The notes: generated by a model from the sequence alone, not told the origin. A DNA stretch of 64,000 nt from Hirundichthys speculiger (GCA_018398805.1 JAGFBZ010001180.1:310001-374000), one strand, 5' to 3'. Counted from the first letter of the stretch, positions 36,060 to 49,400 are shown. Numbers and translations are program-made.

Positions 36060-36800
36060 TTAATCAATCACAGGCTCTTTCACAACGGAAGGTCTTGACT
36101 TAAAAGCAGAGATGGAGTCAGTGTTTCATATCCAGACCAGCAGCTGGTTCCACAGGAAAGGTTCTTCAGAACTAAAAGCTCTGCCTCCCATGCTGGACCT
36201 GGACCCTGGGAACTGGAAACCAGCAGACTGAGGGGAAAGTGCTCTAGTAGGTTGATATGGAACAAAGACATCTTTAGGATAATGCATGGCCAGGCTATTT
36301 AGGGCTGTGCACGGTATAAGGAGAATTTTAAAGTGTATTCTAAATGGAACAGTGATCTTTCCTGACGGTAGTCAGAACTGGTAGCAGTGTTTGGGTCATC
36401 TGAAGCATTTTAATAGAATTATTTGGACGTCTGGCTAAAATGGCATTGCAGTTGTCCAGTCTTGATGTAACACATGCATGGATGAGTTTTTCTGTGTCAG
36501 ACTGGAAAAGCATGATCCTGATTTCAAAAATATCACACAGATGGAAGAAAGCCACTCAGGAGACCTGTTTGATATGTGATTTAAATGACAGATCCTGGTC
36601 ATAGACGATTCCAAGTTTCCCACAGCAGTACTGGAAGCAAAGTTATAACCATCAACAGAGATTAAACCATTAGATATTGAATTTCTGAGGTGTTAAGGGC
36701 CATAACTTAAGTTTTACTGTATTTAGCTATATAGATTTAAATTGTATTAAAAACACGTTATTTTCTAAAATCTAAAATTTTGGAATAAATCAAAAATTTG
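36060..36800. repeat. Dispersed fish repeat, class not determined
   Basis: The text around 'ttgcagttgtccagtcttgatgtaac', 'gatggaagaaagc', 'acctgtttgatatg' and 'gacagatcctggtc' matches a repeat I recognise as common across teleost genomes. No open frame longer than about 70 codons is present. I cannot assign the superfamily or exact ends without a library search. Confidence 0.55.
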
Positions 36801-37194
36801 TATTTTAACTTAAACCTTATAAACGCTGACGAGCAGCCATTAATTCATGAGAAAGGCGGAAGAATGTGAAACTATAACGACAGTTGTACACACGGGGGCG
36901 GTAGAGCAACGGCAGCTTTAGAGACGATATAAAGAAGAAGAAACGTCCCGGTGTGATGTCGAGAAACCTCTATGCGGAGTTTAGGGCACTTACTTGGCGG
37001 GAGCGCGCTTTACGTGTCAAACGCAAGGCACGTGGGTAAATCTGGCCCAGCAGCACTGCATTTTATCTGGTCCGTGACAGTGCAAAGACAATCACATACC
37101 TGTGATTGGAACATTTCTGAAAAAAAAAAGTTGAAGGGCTGCCAAGTGTGACTGCCTGTTCGAGTTGTTATCGACATTCACACCTCAGTAACTG

Positions 37195-37690
37195 AGGTTG
37201 GGACTGCAACATTACAGTAAAAAGTCGTGATTTTGTAAATGCAATTTTAGAACAAAAGTTAATAATCTTAACAACATAAAACAGACAATTTCACAAAAGT
37301 CACAACTGTACAATAAAAAAGTTGCAATTTTGTAGTGTTTTTTAAAAAAAAAAACTTAAATGAATGATTTTAGGAAAAGCTGAAATTATACAAAATTAGA
37401 AATTTTACAACAACAATGTTGTAATTTTATGTCAAGAAGTAGCAATTTTGCAAAAGTTGATATTTTACAAAAAAAAAAGTAAGTTTAAGTAAAAAAAAGT
37501 CACAACTTTGACATTTGTAAATTTAAGAAAAAAACGTGACTACAACAGAAGTCTTGGTTTTAGAACAAAAAAATCTTGATCATGTAAAATTAGCAATTTT
37601 GCAACAAAATAAGTTTTTTATGATTAGTGATTTTTAAATCTTTATTTTTTGACTTTACAAGGAAAAACAATGTGATTTAAGGACAAAAGT
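37195..37690. repeat. Degenerate AT-rich tandem array
   Basis: About 500 bp made of imperfect copies of a unit of roughly 25-35 bp built on 'aaaagtcacaattttacaa' (variants gttgcaattttg, gtcacaactttg, gtgactacaac). The copies differ in length and sequence, so this is an old tandem expansion. Confidence 0.65.
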
Positions 37691-38264
37691 GTCAATTTGA
37701 TATGTGACCTGGAATGACACTGACTCAGGCTCAGTTTGGGATTACTTCTGGACTGCAACTTTTAAAAATACATTCCACCAGTCAGTCTTTAATCCTTTAT
37801 CAAATCCACAAAAGGCAGAGTTGTTTTTAAACACACAGGCATGGCTTTGGATTGTCAAATTCCCACTGTGAATGTGCTTTTCTTGGTGAAGTAAAGGTTA
37901 ATGAAAAATAAAGAGAAAATTAAACACATTCAGATAAAACAGGTTTTAGGTTTAATATGAACATCAGAGTTTTTTTAAAAAAAAAAAAATAAGCCAAATA
38001 TTAATTTGATTTTGATTACCCTGATTGTTATAAGCCTAAAAAAGGGTCTACTGTTACAAGTTATTGCCACACCAAGGAAATCAATGCATTGATGGCTGAA
38101 TTGATATATTTTATTAATATCATGATACTCACTGTGATTAAAAAAGCCACGTACACGATAAACTTATTATGGCTGAAATTATTTTTTCCATGTCTTTAAA
38201 GGCTGCAAGTTCAAATCATTTTATATTCATCAAGCATTGATAAAATGTTTAAAACCATCCTCTG

Positions 38265-38497
38265 GGCTTGCGTGCGCGCTCCCGCGAGGCCCAGGGGTTG
38301 TGCGGCTACGCGGACACAACTCGACACCACACCTATCCGCAAGAAGGACTGGTTTTGTACCATCGCTGACAGTCAAAGGACCTGTTTGTCGTTGCTTTTA
38401 TTGGTCTTCATTTATTCAGCGCTCGCTGGCCTGGATTTGAATCATCGTTCATAAAAGCCAGATGGGAGGACGACAGATCATACTGTAGGACAAAGAC
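38265..38497 (+). promoter_or_regulatory. tmem53: CpG-rich tmem53 promoter and 5' UTR
   Basis: A GC- and CpG-rich patch (gcgtgcgcgctcccgcgaggc, ctacgcggac) within AT-rich surroundings lies directly upstream of the tmem53 start codon. This is typical of a vertebrate housekeeping promoter. The transcription start is not resolved. Confidence 0.55.
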
Positions 38498-41400
38498 ATG
38501 GCAGCCGATGAAATTGACTACAATATTGTTTTTCCAGATGCGGGCACATCAGGTTAGCAGGATTTCAATTGTACAAAATGCCCCTGGTGTCTCTGAGGGT
38601 GACCTATATATGAACTGTTTCTAACAAAGACGCCGAGGATGTGTTGTAACCGTTAGCTAGGCTAGCTGAGCGTGCTCACGCGCTGTTGTGTCATCTGTCT
38701 TGTTTTCAGAGAGACACTGGCAGGGGACAAAGGAGCCAGTTGTGATACTGCTGGGCTGGGCTGGCTGCAGAGACAGACACCTCTCCAAGTACAGCTCCAT
38801 CTACAATGAACAGGTCAAAACTGCACAACAAATGGACAAGATTGTCCTGCCATGTATTCTGAGCCTTTGGCAGCAGAGCTACACCACACAGGCCAAATGC
38901 ACCTGTCACCTAGATTAAGCAATTACCTGGAGAAATGGCGGTGGGATTGCTGCTACTGCCTGTTCTTGGTCTCTAACACAACTACTTCTGATTTCACTGC
39001 TGATGGTCGTTGATTCTGGGAGAATTTAATGGTCCTGAGTTCGGGGTGTCAGTCAAGCAGCTCTGACCAGGAGTCCTTAGTCATACTGTTTTAAGACAGA
39101 GTTTGGTGCTCACTGTAGGACTCAGTAGGCGTTAATCCCACAACACATTGGCAAGTATTAGAATTAAATAAGTAAATTTTGGACATTTTTTTTGGAAACC
39201 CTGCTCCAATTTTGTATTGTAAAGCATGGGCCAGAGGACCAGGATTTTGTTATTTTGAGACATGTGGTAAGAAAAGTGCAAGTCTCTTGCCTTAGGGACT
39301 TGCATTGTAACAGAGAGGACAGATTTTCCTCCATCTTGATGTGTAATTGAGTGCTGTTGACTGAATACTGGGATCTAGAGCAGTTTAAAGTTTAAAGAAA
39401 AAATAATTTATCAGCTGCTACCAGTCTGACTCAGGAACATTCCACCACACGAATGGGAATTTTTGCAGATACATCCTTGATTTTCTTGGAAATGGTACAG
39501 TGCTCGTCCGGAAAAAAGCATTCCATGTAGGGATGCACGATAACTGTTTTTTAAAATCCGATACCGATAACTTTGAGCTCCTAAAGGCCGATACCGATAA
39601 CCGATAACACACACACATATACCTAAGATCATTACATCAATACTATAAACCAAACCAAAAACAGTTTGGACTCTTTAAATGAAGAGAGATTTATTTTTTC
39701 CAATGAAAAACTATTGGCAAGCCTCTCAAACATTTTCATAAAGCTATCAAACAAACCTATTTGATATCTCACATCAACTTAAATAAGGTGCATTACTGAC
39801 TGATATAAAAAATAAAGGCTCATTGAAATGATGGATAATACTTGCATCAGAATTACAAACTGAAAAAATTCATTCCTAAATGACAATAAAAAAATAATGC
39901 ACAGGTGCATAATGTACTGACACAAGTTAGACTTGTCTGTGTGAATAAACTGAAAACGTGCACTCCATAGTAACAAAAAAATACGCTTAAAGGATTTTGG
40001 CTTGTGATTCCATTCAAATGAATGCGTTTAATTAAAGTAAATGAGGTTCGGTAGTTTTTTTTTTTTTTTTTTTTTTTTATCTCATGGAAGCTTTAGATGA
40101 GAGAGATGATGGCGAGGAGAGGAGGGGGGAGGGGAAGGGAGCAGAGCGGAGACGAGACTTGGTGCTGGCTTGGCCACGTTAGCTCACGTTAGCTCACGTT
40201 AGCTCACGTTAGCTCACGTTAGCGCGATTTCTAAACTCCATGGAAGTGATGGTTATGTTTCAGGGGGCTGATCAGGTTTGACGTATTAAAGCTTGTGCTA
40301 TTTTTCCCTCCTTCACTTGGAGCATTTGTCACAAATAACCAGCGAACTATCTTCTGAAACTTGAACGAAGTTCCATGCAGTCGCCTCCATGTTGTTGTTG
40401 TTTTTTTTTTTTTTTTTTTTAAATTAACGCACTGCTGCAATGCTGCATTCAAGGTGTAACGTAAATTCCTCCGTTCCCTCGTTTGCTCGTCGTTCTTTCG
40501 GCCTTATCTATTTTTTCTATTTTTATGTGTAACATGTGGGAAAATACTGTGAATATCAATTAAAGTCAGCAACTACCAAAATTATGACTGACTTAACAAG
40601 TTGTTTTCTGACATGAGGGGGTATTCCCCTAATTCCATGCATCACATGATTGAACCGGTCATTTTGGTGTTTGAACTACAATTCTACGTTGAATGGTGAA
40701 AGACTAGTCGTCAGCCAAAAAAATCCAGAACATATAATAATACCAGATACGTTCTTTTCATCATCATCATACAGCGGGATCGCTGCTTTTACAGCAGTCC
40801 CACCAGTTCGTGTCAACCTCTTTCATTCATGACTTTGTTTTTTCTCCTTTAGGGATGTGTCACCATTCGTTACACAGCTCCTCTCAAGACCGTCTTCATC
40901 TCAGAGTCGTTTGGCTACAAGGAGCTGAGCAGCACAGCCCTCAAGCTGCTGGAGATCCTGTATGACTACGAGGTGGAGAACAGTCCTGTTTTCTTTCACA
41001 TATTCAGTAATGGTGGCTTCATGCTGTACCGCTACATCGTAGAGCTGTTGCATAATGACAAGCAGTTCAGTTCCCTGAGTGTGATTGGTGCCGTGGTCGA
41101 CAGCTCTCCGGGTAGCGGGAACGTCCGAGGGGCCCTGCGTGCGCTGACAGCTACTTTAGGGCCAAGAATAAATCCTTTTTTAAAGTACATCCTTCTAGCG
41201 CTTTTTGCAGTAAGTGTCTTCCTCTTGCGAGTCGTGTTGTATCCTTTGACCAAGTACATCCACAAGAACCACTATGACGCTGTGCAGGACAGTCCACCTG
41301 CCTGGCCTCATTTCTACCTGTACTCCAGAGCCGACCAGGTGATCAGGCACAGGGACATCGAGCACTTCATGGAGACTCTGAAGAATAAAGGCGTCCCCGT

Positions 41401-41549
41401 GGATGGTTTTGATTTTGCCTCCAGTCAACATGTCAGTCATTTCCGGGACTTTCCTCAACAGTACACACTCAAGTGCCGCAGCTTTCCTGGTTGCTTGCAT
41501 GAAGGACTTGAAGGGACTCGAACAAAAAGGAGATGTTCAAAGTCAGTGA
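38498..41549 (+). CDS. tmem53: Transmembrane protein 53 (TMEM53/NET4), with apparent +1 frameshift at the C-terminus
   Basis: Three coding exons: 38498-38552, 38710-38813 and 40853-41549. The protein is 284 aa after removing one base (human 277). TMEM53 is a nuclear-envelope membrane protein of the DUF829 family with an alpha/beta-hydrolase-like fold; in mammals it limits BMP-SMAD signalling. Seen: an N-terminal [14 protein letters not shown], then [22 protein letters not shown], the [13 protein letters not shown] elbow-like block (S near 105), one hydrophobic segment at about 164-186 ([21 protein letters not shown] region), [10 protein letters not shown] and [15 protein letters not shown]. 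The expected tail (FLVACMKDL...) is out of frame because of one surplus T in TTT at 41483-41485. With it removed, the protein ends at TGA 41547-41549; uncorrected, it runs in a wrong frame to 41599. Both introns are GT-AG, and intron 2 carries a hAT element. Confidence 0.92.
39520..40639. mobile_element. Non-autonomous hAT-like element in tmem53 intron 2
   Basis: The element spans 39528-40631 (about 1.1 kb), with direct repeats ATTCCATG at 39520-39527 and 40632-40639. The ends TAGGG and CCCTA are inverted. The left end carries GATGCACGATAAC and CCGATACCGATAAC words typical of a fish hAT family. The terminal inverted repeat is short, so the right end is less certain than in the other hAT elements. 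It contains a 10-bp minisatellite and a T-run at about 40055-40078. Confidence 0.7.
40176..40224. repeat. 10-bp minisatellite GCTCACGTTA
   Basis: About four to five near-perfect head-to-tail copies of the 10-base unit, inside the hAT-like element of tmem53 intron 2. The unit contains CACGTT, an E-box-like word, but no function is implied. Confidence 0.85.
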
Positions 41550-43440
41550 AGCTTGGAAAGAAGTGCACTAGACTGTTCTGCAGTCTTCTCTGGATTTAGA
41601 GGGAACTTAATCAAATGGGACTTGTTTCTCTTAAAGTTCTTTGAAACACTGAAACTGAAATGGCAAATGAAAAATTTACAGTTCTGAGCTACTGAAAAAT
41701 TTTGGTAAATGTATAAATGAGGCGTGTCCCAAGCTGGCAGAGTTTCTAAAAATATCTGTGACATGTTTTGGTCGAATTGCAACAGAGAGATGGTCCAACT
41801 GCTCCCTTTTCAACTATGAATTTACACCTCTGTTCATAACAACTGGTTTTACTGGGAGGAGTGAACTGTCTAAGTCCACTCCTCCCTTCTCTTCCACAGG
41901 GAGTGCCTTATTTGAGTTCTGTCCCACAGGTTTGGATATAAATTAGACTCGGCATCTCTTGAAATGCCACTACCATATGAGAGAGCATCACACCAGCACA
42001 AACTAAACCGAGTTCACACGACCCCACTTGAAACTGAGAAGAAAAAAAAAAACACGACTGGCAATTTATTCTCAAATAGGAACATTTCCCATGTGTACAG
42101 TTTGGCCACACTTGATAATGACCAGTCTCTTTGGCTCAGTCTCATCCTGAGTTATGCGAGAATGGGGGAAAAACACCACACTACAACCAGAAACGCTGAC
42201 ATCGCCAGTCAAAACTCATGTAATCCCTTCACATCTCGTCACATGGCCTCAGAAAACCCTGGGCTTCACTGTCACTGCTGTCCTCTATGCACGTTTTAGA
42301 GGTTTACACGAGCACATTTTCACCAACGTCTGTTTGTATAAATGCTGTTGCTACTAATTGGTGTATCTAGTTCCAAATTATGATATTGTAACTTCCAACT
42401 CAAAACTGTGGAAAAAGATGAGGAATGTCAAATAGATGTTGGATTTCCTAGTCTGGATATAAAACAGAAAGCTGGTTGAGCGTTATGAACTCATTTCTCT
42501 TCTGAAATAAAATAATTATTGATTGTTAATTGCACGTCTCTGTACAACATTTTTCTCGAAGCAGCCCCGTATCCAGCAGCATATGTAATACAACTGCTGT
42601 TGAGAGCTTTCAACTTCTCGGTACGGTGAAAGCAGCATGGCTTGAAGTTGGGTGGAAATCATAGTTTTAGATGTTGGATGATTCTAGTGCTGTTAACTGA
42701 TGTAAGAGAGCTCTAAATCTGAATCTCTTTCAGACCAAGGTGGCCTAAAACAAAGTAAGAGGGCTGCGTTTTAGTTTGTTTTTTTTCTGAGACTCGTAAG
42801 CTGGTAATGACTCCAGACACCTCATTATATGCTCTCAAGCACAGAAAGAGAGATGATTTTCATGATATGTCCCCCCTTAAATCACAGTGTACTTACAGAA
42901 AAGGTTCCAGTTGTGTAGCGTAATCACGCAGCACTTCATTTATGTCTGTAACACATAAAACACTAACGGCTGGAGCAAAAGCCAAACTTTGCCTCCTCAA
43001 GAGTTTTTCTTTCGTAACAGTTCTGTGCCACATAAAACTTTACGAACACTTCCTATAGACTTGAAAATTGTAATTCTTTTCGGCTAAATAAAATCGTGCT
43101 GTTTATTGTGGTGAATTGTAGACTAGCGGTAGTGACTCTGAAACAGATGCAGCTGTACGTTTATGTATTGTCCCTTTATAACTTGTAGTTAATGATTTGT
43201 TACTGAAAACATTACAGGAATACTTTGAAGGACAGTAACTCGTATTAAAATGATCACAACTAGAGGTCTTCACATTGTTACTTTACAGTGAAAGTTCCTT
43301 TTCCTTTTTGTTCTGTCCAAAAGTGGTAGATTAAAAAAGCCTAATACGTGTAACAATGTATCATTTAGTCTGAGGACAGAGTTGATCGATGAATGTGAAT
43401 GTTAAGCACAACTAATGTATTGTTTTTAACTGATGTGCCT

Positions 43441-43450
43441 TCAATAAACC
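43441..43450 (+). terminator. tmem53: Candidate polyadenylation signal of tmem53
   Basis: An AATAAA in 'cttcaataaaccag' lies about 1.9 kb after the corrected stop and is followed by a T-rich stretch (about 43480). Earlier AATAAA motifs near 42508 and 43085 are alternatives. A multi-signal 3' UTR of up to 1.9 kb is plausible but unproven. Confidence 0.4.
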
Positions 43451-43479
43451 AGAATGGTCAAAGTAGACTATGTCAGCCT

Positions 43480-46400
43480 TTTTTTTTCTTCTTAAAAATG
43501 TTTTACCTTTGCTAATATAGTTGTTATTCAGCAGAAAGGTGCCACAGCTCACTGTAACAGAGATTGATAGCACTGAGATAAAGAAAACTATGCATGTTCA
43601 AGAAGTCTGCAATATATAAACCACTGCCCTAATGTTGTGTAGGTTTGTATTAAATACTAATTGTTAAAAAAAAATCTGATAATTTCATTTATGTGGCACT
43701 TCAGTGCTTGTTGCTTCATATCTTGGCATCTATGTATTGCAACATGGGCAGGTATTTGGCAACCCTTTACACTGATGGTTCCAAACTGAGGTGAATTGAG
43801 AAACAATATTTTTTTAGCCACCTTGTGAAACATGAATCATTAAAAAAAATCTTTTAGTGCATATAGATAATGAGCAGCGTTTTCTGCTCTGAAACACTGA
43901 TTGACAGAACTAAACTGCTTACATATAAAATCACAAATGCACGGTTTATATTGGATATTTCAGTGACCTTCCAGTGGTGGCAGCGTTGTTAAAGTGTTCA
44001 ACAAACATTTGCTTGGCAGGCTTCTGTAGCCAAGGATACTGTAAAGCTGTCAGCTGATGTGAGCACACTAGCGGGGGGGGGAGAGTCAGTCTGGCTATGA
44101 TAAACTGACAGAAGTCCACCTGTTAGTTCCAGCTTTCTCCGGTGACGGTGTGAAAAACAGGACTGGTGTTGGTGATGGTCCTCAACTGTCACCATGGGTC
44201 TGGACAAACTCAACCCTCAGAAAGTACATTTATACCTAGTGACTTTTGTTTCCCCGAGTAGGCTTGCATCTGGCTGGGTGTGAACAGAGTACAGCCCAGT
44301 AAACCCCAGAATTCATCTGGCTACTTCTGTCTGCAGTCGCATCACCAGTTAGCGGTGATTCAGTTCATCAACAGTGAGCCTGTTCCATCGGCAGCCATAC
44401 AGGCTGATTATTCAGCCTCCGCCATGTTTGACACATACAGAAATGTGAACCCATTCTGGTTTCTTCCAGTTTGTCTGAAAGTTACCAGCAGGCTGTACCT
44501 GGTTGTAAACCCTCGTATCAGTAAGGTCAGGAAGTGACCTGATGGTAGATTTTGACAATTGACACACCTTACCTTGACTTCTGTCGATGTTGAGAAGAGG
44601 TTTTTCTTCACCAAGGAAATGATTCTGCAATCATCTACTTTAGCTGTCTTCAGTACCCTTTTATCTGCTTCATTTGTCTTGAAGAAATACTTTTTAGCGA
44701 TTGAAAATGATGGTATTTTGCTTAAAATGGCTGTAATTCCTAAATGGTAAATGAAAGTCCACACTTTGATCGCATTGAAAACTTGCCGTATAAAGCCATA
44801 ATGATAAAACCTCCGTCTTCGTCCAGATACTTCTGGATCTAACTAGAGATGACATGGCGGGCTTGTCCCAGGCTAACGCATTATAGTAGGCCATTATATT
44901 CAATGATGTTTGGGTCAGGTTTGCCTTAAATGCTCAACCGTATCATGGAGTTAGGAACATTGTTTCCTTGCAAGTCACTGGCTAAAAAAAAAAAACAACA
45001 ACAGAAGACCTGACTATGCTAAATTTTATCACCAGAGGGCTAACTGGAGGCAGGACATTAGATAAAAATCCAGCCACTGCCCCTGCTGTCCTGTCACCAG
45101 ACGTAGGCTTCTGTTTGAAGAGCGTGACTCTGAAATGGCCCTGCAGGGACAGTTATTGAATGTCTACGACATGTCAAATTTGACATTTGGCAGAACTGGC
45201 AGTTGGCATTTATCTCTGCACCAAGCCCGGCCGTGGCACTTGATGTATCATGAAGAGCTGCTGAAAGAAAAGGGAGAATGTGGAAAGTTTACGTATCGGC
45301 ACAGACAGATGAACATCGCTAACTGGAGTGTACATGAGACGGACCGCTCTGATCCGGCTGGTGGTCTTTCAGCAGTGATAAAGGTCCTCACTAGTTGCCA
45401 TGTTTGAGTAGAATCATCACTGCTGTTTAAACAGTGTTGTCATTGATTTAGACTGATTTCACTGTAACTCTGGTCATGTCATGTAACTGCATTTCAGCCG
45501 ACTGACAAAATGTAAGAAGTGGACAAATTCAGACCACAGGGAGAATTCCAGTTCATAGCAAAACATTTTTTTTTTGAATTTCTATTCAACTTTTAATGAA
45601 ATGTACTGATTTAGCATCCTAAATGTGTTTCAGAGAACAGTCTTAAGTTTTCAGAAAGTGCAATGCAGTCTTCAGAGGATATATAAAAAGATTGACAAAG
45701 CTGTTGTTTCTGCTAAACAGCTTGCAAAAATCCACCAAATGTCAGCGTAGAAAGAAGCTTAGAGGAAGTTTTTAGAACTAAAGTGACCCTAGGTCTACTG
45801 TTTGATGATGATCTTATTGTTAGAGATCAGAACAATGTGAATTAAAGCAGTTTTGGATGACAACTGAATATGTGTTTGCAGCAGAATTTCAATTAAAATT
45901 AGTACCTGGGTCATCGACCTACATCAGAATAAACTGCTATTTTAAGCCTCTGGCAAAATGAATGTTATTCCACTTAAAGGTAGTGTGGATAATGTGTCTA
46001 CAGACAAACCAGAGACGTTTTAACTTTGTAAGTGAACAGGAAGTGAATAAAAAGGATTGTTTGAAAATGCAGATCTCCTTCCGGTTTTTGCCACCTAGTT
46101 ATACGTTTGTACAAATCGATTACAAAATGATGAATTGCCAATAGACACAAAAGGTGGAGACTTCATGGCCCAAACTGCTGCGATACATGTCATTTTGGCA
46201 ACTCTGGAATGTTCCTTTAAGCTGTAATTTTTCAGGCTCTTCTGGAGGTTGTACAGGATTCCTCAAACACAGCTGATGCTGTTTTCCAGGCAGTCTTGTT
46301 ATACTTTACTAGTTCAATACACATTTCGGCCCAGCTGGATTTCCACTATTGTTGACACACCCATCACCTCTCTAGCTGGAAAGGCTTTCAGCTCGACGGA

Positions 46401-49400
46401 TGACCAGTCCATAGACTGTTATATTTATGGAATTTTTTGTTGTTTTTTTGTTTTTTTAATATACATCTCAGCTTGAAATGCTACTAGATTATCCTACACT
46501 AATGGAAAGATGGTGGATTGCAGTACCGTCAAATATGATATATATTGGAGGTTTTTCATCTTGTTTCCATTACATGGACACACACTGATACTCAGAAATC
46601 TTGTCTCATCTGCAGCACTGTTTGGAGGATTTCCCATTTCTCCCTTCCTCTTCCTCTTTTTTGCCAAAAAACCACCCCAAAAAACTGTCCCAGCACCAGT
46701 GCTGAGACAGTTTCCCACTGAGCCCGTAAATAATATTTGGCCTGCTTCTCTTTTGAGTCCCACTGTGGACAGACAACAACACATTGTCATTATATGCAGA
46801 TGCAGAGCTACACAAAGCTGCTGGTCAGAGGCTCAGATGTAAACAAACATCTGCATTAATGTGCACCTCTGCTTTGTAACTGAAATGCTTTTCGGTTGTA
46901 AAATGTTCATTTTCCTTTGAATTTAGCTCAATTTGCTTGTGAAATCATAGTAGGTTGAAGTCATTTGCTTTCAAGCGGGGAACCAAAAACACCCCCATCA
47001 CATGATTCCTTCTAGGTCAAATTTGATGCATCAACGCAGAAAAACAAACACTTATGTTCTGATCCAGGCTGCTTTCATAAGCAAGCTGCAGTGGTCTCAT
47101 CTGTCCACTAGGTGCCAGAATTCATCTTTTTTCTTTTCTTCTGTCTTTGACACATCAGCTCAGCATTTCTGCTCATTTGCTCGTTTGTTTTAAGGCCTAA
47201 AATCTTTGAGCAAGTAGTGATATTTATGATGAGAAAGTGTCTAGGGAATGGATGTGGCCCCCAGGGTGCGACATCAATTAGCTGTTTAGAGGAATGAACT
47301 GTTCAAAACACACATATTAACAAAAAGTCTCAGTGCATGGAAAGTTATACTTGTGTTTTAGAACAAAACACAACATTATCAAAGTTTTTTTCACTAACAA
47401 TCAGATGTTTACCCTTCTTGGAATTTTATAAGTGGCTGAACCGCATTGCTGTTCTGAGCACTTACACTTTAACTTTCATCATTGAATTTTAAATTGTCCT
47501 GAAACCTACTTTTAAACATAGTTTAGATGTTTAGAGGTTGGTCTTCTCTAGTGATGCTGTCACAGAGCCACGTAGGACAGAGAGACAGTCTGTTACCTGA
47601 CTTCGGTGTCCTTTCTTTGCTAATTTCTTTTCAGTCATTTCTTCTCTACTGGCTCAACAAAGACACAATTTTAGCAACATTCTTGTATCTTGATTTCCTG
47701 CCTCTGAACCAGTGCTTTATTGTGGGCAGCTGTCAGAAGGTAAAAACCCAAACTAGTGCTGGAACTGCTTTGGTGGAAGAGGCCTATTACTGACTAAATC
47801 TTATATGCACAAATGAACCCATGCAGCTTCCTCGGTAAATGAGGAAGAAATGGAGAATTCATATATTTCCCATCTACAAACATCAACAAAGTAAATGTTA
47901 TTTCTGAAGCGCTGACCCACAGGTTTAACAGATGCACTTTACATTGGTATACATTTATTATCCTAAAAACTTGAACTGAAAAATAGATAGAAAACTGAAC
48001 GTAAAGTTCTCAATGCCTATTTGAACATGATAAATGTATCACTGAACTCATTTAAATTTATATTCTACAGAAATGTTAAGCAGATGGCCCCCAAATTTAT
48101 GCAAATAAAGCTAAAGTGATGTAGTGAGTGTCTCAGATAAATATGAAAAATTAGGTAATAAAACTCACATAGAAAGGGTGGTGTTTTCATTTGTTTCTCA
48201 TTATTCTGTAGACTACATTTGTTGATTTGAATGTTTTTCATTAAAGGGGATTTTTACCCAAAAAGATAAACTGTTCACACCTGTCAGCACATACCACCTG
48301 GCTGCACAGAGAGCATTTCTGAATGAGCTGCATGGACAAATAAGGTGGCTCCCTTAAATTTAACGTTTTGTTGCAAAGATCACTTTAGCAGCGATCACTA
48401 CCGATAAAACAGTCTCTGGAGCTCTAAACGAAACCTATGCCAACTGGTATTTTAACCACTTTTCTGGAGCAAACTGTTTCATAGATGTTCAACAAGATAA
48501 AGATCAGGGCTCATAGAGCACCTGGAAAATCCCAAAGACACTTTTAAGTAGTTTAAGTGTTGCAAAAATGAATTGTTTGTTAGTAATGAATCAATATCTA
48601 AGTCAAAAATACAGTTTTTTTTCCTTTCAGACAGACTCATTAATATTCCTGAAGAGGGCAGCATTGACTCACTGTTCCCACTCTGCAAGTTCTCGCCGAG
48701 GCCTCAACTATGCATCAAGTCGATTACAACAGTGGATATTTTATTTGTGTCTCCTGAGGGATAAAAGGCTTTGAAATGATGCCATCAGAGACTCTCCCTC
48801 TTTATGTCTGAACATGTGCATGGCGTGAATCTGGAAAGTTACAGTGCTTGTTTGCGCATAAAGAAAAGATTTCTACAGGCGCAAAAGGCGCTCCCCTTTG
48901 TAAATAAGGGTGATGCTCAAGAGGCAGAAAACTGCACCAGAGTATGTTTTATGTTAGGTATTGAGAAGAGAAGAAGCGGGCTGCTGAGAGGAAAACGTCA
49001 TAACACCCTCACCACCACCACCACCTTCAGAAACGCACTGGAAGAAGAAATTACCCCATGGAAGTTAATGAAGTCTCACAAGTTGATGAGGGGAAAATTG
49101 CGGCAAAGAGGGGTCAGCGCTTTCTCTTTAGCCTTTCCCTCTTCTGTGGAAAATGGCTGCGGTCAAGATCCATACTTTTAGAGGACGCTGAGCACTCCAA
49201 CGAAGAGACAGAGTGAGAGAGATGAGGGGGAGAGCACCAAGATTAATGGTATTAAGTGGTAGCACTTGGCAATGCAGTAACATATCGTCTGTGTTCTCTA
49301 TTACGGGCTGATAGTTTCATAGGCCTTGGCTTTACACAGTGACTTTTAGCTGTGATTTACAGGATTCAAATAATCCGTGTGGCTTTTCATCATCACAAGA

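Larger units (their letters stand above)
34180..38270. other. toe1 3' flank and repeats before tmem53
   Basis: No further gene is seen. AATAAA motifs at 35495-35500 and 35547-35552 may end a long toe1 3' UTR (about 1.3 kb), but this is uncertain. The interval also holds the interlocking palindromes at 35014-35060, a dispersed fish repeat at about 36060-36800, a GC-rich patch at about 36880-37050 and a degenerate tandem array at about 37195-37690. Confidence 0.5.

Noticed and set aside
45135..45407. 90-codon plus-strand frame
   Set aside because: It has no recognised domain, no splice context and average composition.
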